Positions 1 through 7,800 of a stretch of 22,846 nt of DNA are shown in pieces; position 1 is the stretch's first letter, and each line of letters opens with the position of its first letter. This stretch comes from CAZBLP01 sp964492825. Its GTDB lineage: Bacteria > DYJV01. The position numbers and the translations under genes are program-made. The notes beneath the pieces were generated by a model, which did no database searches, was not told the origin of the DNA, and saw only the letters and a list, made by a program, of their open reading frames with translations. The stretch is taken from positions 1 through 22,846 of the forward strand of contig CAZBLP010000033.1 in NCBI GenBank assembly GCA_964492825.1. Reading direction: 5' to 3'.

Positions 1-1804
1 ATCCTTTACCTCCTTTATGTCTTTCTATATATTCCGCTAATTCTTTAATTGTTGGTCTTTCAAAAAAAAGAGCTACTGGTATTTCTACTTTAAATTCTCT
101 GTAAATAAGAGAACCAGCTCTTATGGCATTTAAAGAATTGCCACCCATTTCAAAGAAAGACTTGATAATGCTTGCTTTTGGAATTCCAAGAATCTCAGTA
201 AAAATATTGTGAAGTTTTTTCTCTGCCTCTGTTGAAGCAGGAACAAACTCGCTGTTATCAAAGATTGTATCTACCCTGGGAAGTCTTTTCACATCAATTT
301 TGCCATTAATGTTTAAAGGAAATTTGTCAAGTTTTATAAAAAAACCAGGAAGCATATAAGGTGGTAAAAATTTTTTAACATAGGAAATTATTTTATCTTC
401 TTTTATATCTTTTTCAGAAGTATAATAACATATTAAACCTATTGTAAGCCCATCTGAAACATGAGGCATAACATAAACCTGCTCTATCTCAGAAATATCC
501 ATTAAAACTTTCTCTATTTCCGGAATCTCAACTCTATTTCCGTATATTTTAACCTGTCTGTCACTTCTACCTATATATTCAATTAATCCATCTCTGTTGT
601 ATCTTCCAAGATCTCCTGTTTTATAAATAATATCTTTTTGTTCATTTAATGGATTCTGCAAAAATAATTTCTGATTCAAAAGGTCATTGCCAATATATCC
701 CTTTGTTTTAAAAGGAGTTCTTATGTATATCTCGCCAATTTCACCAATATTGCAGAGTTTACTGCCTTTTAAAATTAAAACAGATGTGTTACCAATAGGT
801 TTACCAAGAGGTACAATCTGGTTATCTCTAAACTGTCTATCTTTAAACCTGTAAAATACTTTTGCAAGAGTCGTTTCAGAAGGTCCATAAAGATTAACAA
901 GCTCTGGTGTCAAACCAAATACCTTTCTAAAATTATTTACATCTCTTCCGTAAAGAGGTTCACCTGCAAGTAAAATATATTTAAGATTCTTAAAAGGTAT
1001 ATTCTCTCTTTCTTCAACTTCTTTAATAATCTCCCTTAAAAGAGAAGGAACGCAATGTAAAAGATTGATTTTGTTTATATCAATAAAATCAACAAGTTGC
1101 TTTATATTATTTTTTTTGTTTTCTTCACATATAAAAAGCATTCCTCCTGAAAACAAAGGTAAAAAAATATCTCTAAAACTTACATCAAAAGTTGTGGGAG
1201 CAATACACATTGTTTTAATAGTTTTATCAATCTCAAATTCCTTCATCTCCCAATGAATGAAATGACTAAGGCTTTTATGCATTCCTTTAATTATCTTCGG
1301 CTCACCAGTTGAACCAGAAGTAAAAATCAAATAACACCCTGAATCTCCTGTTATCTCACTTTTGTTCAATGAGTTACCAGAATCGCCTATAACTTCTATC
1401 TCAAAATTTCCATCAATCACAAGGTAATTTTCAATATTACAATCTGATAAAATATTTTTTACTTTATCAAAATCATGTTTATTAACTATAACTGTTTTTG
1501 TCTCAGTTTTTTTAACAACTGATTTCACCCTGTTTTCTGGGATGGTAAAATTCAGAGGCATATAAATACAGCCTGCTTTCATAACTCCAATAATGGAAGA
1601 AACATATTCAAAAGAAGCTTCAATAAAAACCCCGATAACCGATTCATTAACCAAATTTAAACTACAAACTTCATCTCTAACTGAATTGGAAACCTCAACT
1701 AACTGTTTATAAGAATATTCTTTGCCTCTATCAATAATGGCAATTGAATCATAATTTGCATCTGCAATGTAATCAATTACAGAATGGACAATTTTCTTAT
1801 CCAT
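1..1804 (-). CDS. Stand-alone NRPS adenylation-thiolation (A-T) protein, 3' end beyond window
   Basis: Activates an amino acid as its adenylate and loads it onto its own carrier domain. I translated 601 residues from the ATG at 1804-1802, which has a strong Shine-Dalgarno AGGAGGGGG (1806-1814); the frame is still open at base 1. The A domain spans about residues 1-500, with A3 FTSGSTGEPK, A4 FDVSFRDIF, A5 NLYGPSETT, A7 YKTGDLGRY, A8 GRSDRQVKIYGNRVE and A10 NINGKIDVKRL. The T domain (about 515-595) has GGNSL with the phosphopantetheine Ser at 557. Reading the ten pocket residues by alignment from memory gives roughly DVRHLALLAK. Asp235 fits an alpha-amino acid, but I do not recognise the code. 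There is no C domain on this protein, so it probably completes a module with the C domain ending the protein at 4882-9384. Whether TE or other domains follow to the left is unknown. It is the last gene visible in the leftward operon. Confidence 0.93.
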   Translation of the reverse strand, partial: MDKKIVHSVIDYIADANYDSIAIIDRGKEYSYKQLVEVSNSVRDEVCSLNLVNESVIGVFIEASFEYVSSIIGVMKAGCIYMPLNFTIPENRVKSVVKKTETKTVIVNKHDFDKVKNILSDCNIENYLVIDGNFEIEVIGDSGNSLNKSEITGDSGCYLIFTSGSTGEPKIIKGMHKSLSHFIHWEMKEFEIDKTIKTMCIAPTTFDVSFRDIFLPLFSGGMLFICEENKKNNIKQLVDFIDINKINLLHCVPSLLREIIKEVEERENIPFKNLKYILLAGEPLYGRDVNNFRKVFGLTPELVNLYGPSETTLAKVFYRFKDRQFRDNQIVPLGKPIGNTSVLILKGSKLCNIGEIGEIYIRTPFKTKGYIGNDLLNQKLFLQNPLNEQKDIIYKTGDLGRYNRDGLIEYIGRSDRQVKIYGNRVEIPEIEKVLMDISEIEQVYVMPHVSDGLTIGLICYYTSEKDIKEDKIISYVKKFLPPYMLPGFFIKLDKFPLNINGKIDVKRLPRVDTIFDNSEFVPASTEAEKKLHNIFTEILGIPKASIIKSFFEMGGNSLNAIRAGSLIYREFKVEIPVALFFERPTIKELAEYIERHKGGKG

Positions 1805-1828
1805 ACCCCCTCCTAAATCAGATTTACT

Positions 1829-1862
1829 CCATAGTCGTTAGTCAACAGCCTATAGTCTTTTG
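1829..1862. repeat. Short GACTA-rich intergenic repeat-like segment
   Basis: The 139-bp gap between the beta-barrel gene and the A-T gene holds three copies of TAGTC on the plus strand (GACTA on the minus strand) at 1832-1836, 1839-1843 and 1853-1857, and one GACTA on the plus strand at 1921-1925. The segment is less AT-rich than typical spacers here and encodes nothing I can see. It resembles the short tandem or dispersed GACTA-type spacers found in some bacterial genomes, but from one window I cannot show that it recurs. Confidence 0.3.
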
Positions 1863-1882
1863 TACCAGTGAGCAGTAATAGT

Positions 1883-1897
1883 AAGCACCTTGTGCTT
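1883..1897. other. Small hairpin between the beta-barrel and A-T genes
   Basis: AAGCAC-CTT-GTGCTT forms a perfect 6-bp stem with a 3-nt loop. Read leftward, the direction of the flanking genes, it lies 47 bp past the stop of the beta-barrel gene and has no U-tract, so it is not a convincing terminator for that operon. On the plus strand it is followed by AAATTTTT. It may be an mRNA processing or stability hairpin, or chance. Confidence 0.3.
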
Positions 1898-1943
1898 AAA
1901 TTTTTCATTGTTAATCTATTGACTAAAATAGCTCCACACTTAA

Positions 1944-2990
1944 TTAATATCTAAATTTTATACTTATACTCCTCATTTCGTCTCTTTTCTTTACCTCTGG
2001 CCAAGGTAGACTGTCATAATTAATATTTTCACTGAAAATTATTGAAAAATATTTGTTAAACAAATACTCAAGCGCCATATGAAACTTATAAAGCTCTTTA
2101 TTATCCTTTTTCTTTAAATACAGATTATCAGATGAATCAACACCAAAATATTGATATTTCTTATCAGTTCTAATTGCCCTGAAGCCCTCTCGCAAAACCA
2201 AGTTCTCAGACATAAACCAGTTAAGAATCTCATAGAAGTAATAAATAAAGCTGTCTCTTGAACTAAAATCAAAATAATAATTTATCATAGGATCATATTC
2301 CTCTTTCTGCCAGCCTCCGCCAACAAGAACATTGAGATTAAACTTATGATTATCCACCAAATAAGCTCCTATTCCACCAAGCAAAGTGTACCTATTGTCA
2401 ACTGCATTAGGAGAATCTTTCTCCCATGCAATCCCTCCTTCAAAATAAAGAAATTTATTTAAATCGTATCGCAAAAAATCTTCTGCAAGCTTGTAATCTA
2501 TGTTTGTATTATTTCCTCCTGCCTGAGAAATTTTTCTTCTACTAATAATAGCAGTGATATGGTTTGTCCACCTTCCCCATCTAAGGTATGCATTACCTTT
2601 GCCTCTACTTGAAAAGCCCTCTGTGTTACCGTCAATATTTGTATACGAATATGAAACATCAAAATGAGTTAAAAATTTATCAGAATATACATATTTATCT
2701 GATAATGAGCTATGCTCCCACCATTCATAATTAGGTGGTATTTGCTTTGCATTATGTTTTTTAAGATTGGCTTTGGATGTATTATTGTTATTTATATCTG
2801 ACTCATAAGTAATCTTTGTTTTTTTTTCTTCATCACTTTTTTTGGCTGACAGTTTACCACGCTCAAAAATTTCTTTATACACGTCAGGATAGTGAGTTTT
2901 TATATACTCTGCATTAATCTTTATATTTTTAGCCATTAATGAGCAAGTCATTATGAGAAAAAACAATAGTAAGGCAAAACTTTTTAACAT
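1944..2990 (-). CDS. Secreted outer-membrane beta-barrel-like protein (DUF481/YdiY-like)
   Basis: Predicted outer-membrane protein of 348 residues. I chose the ATG at 2990-2988 over an in-frame ATG 27 bp upstream (3017) because a strong ribosome site, GGAAGGAGAG (2995-3004), stands four bases before it and the protein then opens with a clean signal peptide, MLKSFALLLFFLIMTCSLMA, with cleavage likely after that Ala. A polar Lys/Asn-rich stretch follows to about residue 90. Then come repeated aromatic-rich amphipathic strands (for example DVSYSYTNI, YLRWGRW, HMALEYLF, FSIIFSENI). The chain ends ISIKFRY, a terminal aromatic typical of barrels inserted by the BAM machinery. The pattern recalls the DUF481 family, but this is by eye. 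It starts 26 bp after the amidotransferase stop, so it is in the NRPS operon. A role in export, uptake or immunity for the product is inference only. Confidence 0.75.
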   Translation of the reverse strand: MLKSFALLLFFLIMTCSLMAKNIKINAEYIKTHYPDVYKEIFERGKLSAKKSDEEKKTKITYESDINNNNTSKANLKKHNAKQIPPNYEWWEHSSLSDKYVYSDKFLTHFDVSYSYTNIDGNTEGFSSRGKGNAYLRWGRWTNHITAIISRRKISQAGGNNTNIDYKLAEDFLRYDLNKFLYFEGGIAWEKDSPNAVDNRYTLLGGIGAYLVDNHKFNLNVLVGGGWQKEEYDPMINYYFDFSSRDSFIYYFYEILNWFMSENLVLREGFRAIRTDKKYQYFGVDSSDNLYLKKKDNKELYKFHMALEYLFNKYFSIIFSENINYDSLPWPEVKKRDEMRSISIKFRY

Positions 2991-2994
2991 AAAT

Positions 2995-3004
2995 CTCTCC
3001 TTCC
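2995..3004 (-). promoter_or_regulatory. Ribosome-binding site that fixes the beta-barrel gene start
   Basis: On the minus strand GGAAGGAGAG ends four bases before the ATG at 2990-2988. The longer reading frame starting at 3017 overlaps the amidotransferase stop by one base and would bury the signal peptide behind MRIKRKERF, so the internal start is preferred. Confidence 0.7.
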
Positions 3005-3016
3005 TTTTTATTCTCA

Positions 3017-4879
3017 TTATAAAAATTCATCCAAAAACAATTCAAAAGTAAACACAATCATTAACAAATCATTGTCAAATGTTTGGTTAATATTTAAATC
3101 TTCTTCTCCATACATATTAAGTAACCTTTTTATTGCAATAGGATTAAAAAAACCTTCCCTTTTAATTTTATCTTCTGCTAAAATATCCATAAATAACTCC
3201 CTGTTGTTTTTTAACAGGTATGGACTTGACGGGGCGACAAAAGCAAATTTTTGTCTGTTAATTATCTGTTCTGGCACATATTTCTGAGCCAAAATCTTAA
3301 GAAGATACTTTTCGTTTCCATTTTTATTCATAAAATCTGGCGGAATTGTAGCAACATATTCAACAAAATCCATATCAAGAAAAGGATACCTTGCTTCAAC
3401 TGAATTTGCCATTACTACCCTGTCACCGTGGTCAGCAAGCAAATGGTCAGCTATTCTAAATTTAAAATCTATGTATGACCGCTGATGAAAAGGGGTCCTG
3501 CCTATTATTTTGTTTTTATCAATCAAATTATAACCTGTACAATCAATTTCAGAAAAATCTGCAAGAATATCCTCTGAATAAATTGCATGTTTAACATCCT
3601 GAAGTTCATAAAAGCTTCGTTCATAGAAAAAATTAGGGTCTCCCCATACTCTTTCTCTTATTTCCATATCCATAAAATCCTCAGTAGAGTTTATTTCAGT
3701 ATACGTCCTTATCTTATCAAGAATATAACCTACATAACCACCAAAGAGTTCATCAGATCCTTCTCCTGTCTGCACAACTTTGATATTATGCTTCCTCACA
3801 GTCTCGGAAAGAGCAATAGAGCATGTGTCATACGATTCTTTTAGAGGTGTCTCTGCATGAAAAATCGTATTCCTTATTCTTGTTATAATATCGTGCCAGT
3901 CAAACTCTATAACATGATGATTTGTGTTAAAAAATTTGGTTATAATGCTTTGAAATCTACTCTCATCAATCTTTTCATCTCTAAATTTAATGGAAAAAGT
4001 TTCTCTTTTCTCATTACTGACAGAATGAACCATTCCTGTTATCAAAGATGAATCAAGACCACCGCTAACATATAGCCCCACAGGGACATCAGCAAGCAAT
4101 CTTTTTTTTACAGATTTAAGTAATAAATTTTCCAGTTCTGAAACAATCTCACCCTCACTAATATCAGTCTCATTTTTAATATCCTTTTCAAGAGGAAAAT
4201 TCAGGTCCCAATATTCAAAAGTTTTAAATTCATCTCCATTGAATATAAAAGCATATCCTGGTTTTACAGAAAAAATATCTTTAAACATTGTGTAAGGACT
4301 TATAATTCCTGGAAAAGTAAAAATCATATCAAGTCCGGTAACATTTACAGCTGAAGTGATCTCCGGGTGCTGTAACAGTGCTTTAATCTCTGAGGCAAAA
4401 TAAAATGTGTTATTTTTAATAGTATAAAAAAAAGGACATACCCCAAAATGGTCTCTTGCACCAAATACTAATTTCTTATTTTTATCGTATATTAAAAAAG
4501 CAAATTGCCCATCAAGTTTTTTAACAAGATCAAATCCAAATTCTTCATATAAATGGACAAGGACCTCTGTATCACTTGAAGTTCTGAATTTATGGCCAAC
4601 CTTTGTTAAATCTTCTTTTAATTCAATAAAGTTTAACAGCTCACCATTACATATAGAAACAACTGTTCCATCTTCATTGAAATGAGGTTGATTTCCTGCT
4701 GCAATATCAATTATTGAAAGTCTTTTAAACCCAAGGCAAATATTTTCATCAACAAAATAAGATTCTTCATCAGGCCCTCTATGAACCAAAGTGTCTGCCA
4801 TATTTTTTATAATAACACTATTTGCTTCTTTTCTATTGAATCCTCCTTTATTTTTAAAAAAACCAACAATTCCACACAT
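3017..4879 (-). CDS. asnB: AsnB-type glutamine-hydrolysing asparagine synthetase / amidotransferase
   Basis: Full-length 620-residue class II amidotransferase. The N-terminal glutaminase domain begins MCGIVGF, with Cys2 as the expected nucleophile, and contains the RGPD and CNGE motifs. The C-terminal synthetase domain carries the PP-loop SGGLDSS (about residues 270-276) for ATP, and TGEGSDELFGGY further on. In the family, glutamine ammonia is channelled to an AMP-activated carboxylate (Asp to Asn, or a pathway-specific acid). The gene begins two bases after the NRPS stop (TAA-TA-ATG) and overlaps the upstream ATG of the next gene, so it is translated with the cluster. In PKS and NRPS clusters such proteins amidate a starter unit, a side chain or the released C-terminus (OxyD making malonamate is a known case). 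Which applies here cannot be read from sequence. Supplying Asn as a building block is an alternative. Confidence 0.9.
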   Translation of the reverse strand: MCGIVGFFKNKGGFNRKEANSVIIKNMADTLVHRGPDEESYFVDENICLGFKRLSIIDIAAGNQPHFNEDGTVVSICNGELLNFIELKEDLTKVGHKFRTSSDTEVLVHLYEEFGFDLVKKLDGQFAFLIYDKNKKLVFGARDHFGVCPFFYTIKNNTFYFASEIKALLQHPEITSAVNVTGLDMIFTFPGIISPYTMFKDIFSVKPGYAFIFNGDEFKTFEYWDLNFPLEKDIKNETDISEGEIVSELENLLLKSVKKRLLADVPVGLYVSGGLDSSLITGMVHSVSNEKRETFSIKFRDEKIDESRFQSIITKFFNTNHHVIEFDWHDIITRIRNTIFHAETPLKESYDTCSIALSETVRKHNIKVVQTGEGSDELFGGYVGYILDKIRTYTEINSTEDFMDMEIRERVWGDPNFFYERSFYELQDVKHAIYSEDILADFSEIDCTGYNLIDKNKIIGRTPFHQRSYIDFKFRIADHLLADHGDRVVMANSVEARYPFLDMDFVEYVATIPPDFMNKNGNEKYLLKILAQKYVPEQIINRQKFAFVAPSSPYLLKNNRELFMDILAEDKIKREGFFNPIAIKRLLNMYGEEDLNINQTFDNDLLMIVFTFELFLDEFL

Positions 4880-4881
4880 TA

Positions 4882-7800
4882 TTAAAAATCCTCATCTAAA
4901 TTCTCTGATAGATTTACTATATTTTCAACTTCTATCTTTAAACAAGGATCAATTCTGGAAATCACACTTTCTACTGAGTCATTATTATTCCGTATTAATT
5001 TGATAATATCACATAACCTTGTGTATATTTTTTCTATTGTTGATTCAAAATATAGGTAAGAATCGTATTCTATAAAGCCTCTGATTTTGCCACCATCTAT
5101 AAATTCAAAATCAAGATCAAACCTGCTTGTAAATGAGTCTGTATAAAATTCCTCTACTCTGGCTCCTTCTATTTTAAATTCAATGTCGTCATTATTATGA
5201 TAAACCATCATTATATCAAAAAAAGGATGACGATTATTGCTAAAAGATATTCTTGACTCTTCTACAATTTTGTTAAAAGGATATGTCTGATGTTTCATAC
5301 ATTCAAGAGTTGATTCTGTTATATATTTAATAAAGTCCACAATTTTCAATGACTCGTCAAGCTCAATATAAACTGGTAATAGATTCATAAAGAATCCTAT
5401 ACTTTCCTGAAATTCATATTTTAACCTGTTTGCTGCTGGTATACCAACTGTTATCCTTTTTTCACCGCTAAACATATAAATGAGAATATAGATTGCTGAA
5501 AGTAAAACATTAAAATTTGTTGTGTTGCTCTCTCTGGCAAGTAATTTTATATAATTAGTTATATCTTCACTAAATTCAAAATTAAATCTTTTACCTTCGT
5601 TTGATTTAACTGCTCTTCTTAGATTATCAGGTATAATATCTATTTCTATACTTTCTGAAGGAAGCCTGCTAAGCCAGAATAATTTATCAGCTTCTGCATT
5701 CTCACTTTCTAAATAATGTTTTTCATATTCAACAAAATCTATGTATTGAAAAGAATTGCTATCATCCATGTATCCGCCTTTTATCAAACTATTGTAAATA
5801 TCTGAAACCTCTTTTGCAATTATTGTGTCAGACCACCCGTCACTTATAATATGGTGAAAAATAAGGCCTATTATGCTTTCTCCGTTTTTACGGTTATAAA
5901 TGGCAACCACTCTAAAAAGAGGAAGTTTGCTTAAATCAAAAGTTTTTTTATAATATTTTTTTAAAATATCAATTGCATCTTCTTTAGAACTCTCTATTTT
6001 TAAAAACTCAAGAACAGGCTCATTATGTATAATTTGCACAGGTTTACCTTGAGAGAATTTAAATGTTGTCCTTAAAATTGAATGTCTCTTGCACAAAATT
6101 GTAAAAGCTTTTTCAAAAACATCTATTTGAAAATTCTCCTTAAAAATATAAGATCCATTAGTAATATACGCAATACTGTTTTTATTAAGCTCCTGATGCA
6201 AAAATATACCAAGTTGGCCCCTGCTTAAATTAAATATTTTTTGCTCACTGTTTTTCTTAACAATTTCATCTACCACCTGGTTTGCAGAGTTGTCTATAAA
6301 ATATGCAAGCTCCCTAACTGAGCTATTTTGATATAGGTCCTTTATCTTTATGGGAATTTTAAATTTTTTTTGAAGAAACCCCAACAATCTCATTGCTTTA
6401 ATACTTTGGCCTCCAATTTGGAAGAAGTTGGAATTAATAGAAAAGTTATTTTTACCAAGCACTTCCTTAAATACTTCATATACTTCCCTCTCTCTGGCAT
6501 TCATAGATTCTTCAACTTCTACTACACTTAAACTCTCAATTCCCACATCTTCTATCAATCTCTTTCTGTCAACTTTGCCACTTGCATTTAACGGAAAATC
6601 TTCCACTTCCATATAATACAACGGCAACATATAATCAGGAAGCCATCTCCTCATATGTTCCTTTAACTCCTCTATGTCAAAATCTAATGCTTTCTTATAA
6701 TACAATACCAATTCTCCCTCTAACAAACACACCACTCCCTTTTGTATCTTCTCATATCTACTCACTACACTCTCTATCTCTGTTAACTCTATCCTAAATC
6801 CTCTTATCTTTACCTGCTCGTCTCGCCTTCCTAAAAATATTATCTCTCCATCTTCCCTATATTTCCCATAATCTCCTGTCTTATACAACAATTCTCCTTC
6901 TATAAACGGACTATCTACATACCTATCTCTTGTCAAATCTTCTCTTAATATATAACCCCTTCCCAGGCCTCTGCCTCCTATATACAACTCTCCTGTCACT
7001 CCTATTGGCAACACTTCCATATTCTCTCCTAATATATACACCTGCTCATTTAACAGGGGCTTACCTATTGTTAATTCTCTGCTTCCTCTTATACTTAAAC
7101 TTGTTGACCATATTGTCGTCTCTGTTGGACCATATACATTATAACTCTCCAAACCTTCCTTCTCTCTCAACTTCTCATACATATCAAACGGTAATCCCTC
7201 TCCTCCTACAAGCAACTTCTCAAATAAATCCAAAAACTTATCTCCGCATACTTCCAGAATCATTCCCAATCTCGACGGTGTGCTTTGAAATACATTGCAT
7301 CTCTCTTGCTTCCCCCTCTCATACAACTTCTCAGGATCATAATTCTCTTCCTCTGTGGATATCACTACACTCATTCCGTGCAATATACTGCATATTATCT
7401 CCAATACCGATATATCAAACGTAAATGTCGTTACTGACAACATCTTATCTTCTTCTTTAAATCCCCATATCTCTCCTAAATTATGATAAAACGATATTAC
7501 ATTCCTATGCTCTATCATTACTCCTTTTGGCTTGCCTGTACTACCACTTGTAAACATTACATAAGCCAAATTATCCGTCTCTATATCTATATCAACTTTT
7601 GATACATCTGAACTTAAACTTAACTCTTCCATATCTATATAAAATATTTCTGAACTTGCACTTATCTCCCTTGCTTTATCCTCATATTCCTTTGTCGTTA
7701 ATATTATACTGCTGCCACTTGTCTCATATATGTATCTGCTCCTGTCTGTAGGAAATTTCGGTTCTATCGGTACATAAGCACAACCACTCTTTAATATTCC

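Noticed and set aside
1065..1256. Plus-strand 63-residue hydrophobic open frame
   Set aside because: Antisense to the stand-alone A domain, whose motifs read continuously on the minus strand.
2991..3017. Upstream ATG at 3017 as start of the beta-barrel gene
   Set aside because: It would add MRIKRKERF before the signal peptide and lacks a good ribosome site, whereas the ATG at 2990 has GGAAGGAGAG.
6930..7424. Plus-strand 164-residue open frame, repeated identically at 10135-10629
   Set aside because: Antisense shadow of the repeated A domain. Its identity between sites only reflects the DNA repeat. The Leu/Ser/Thr/Pro-rich content is the reverse reading of purine-rich codons, and there is no ribosome site.
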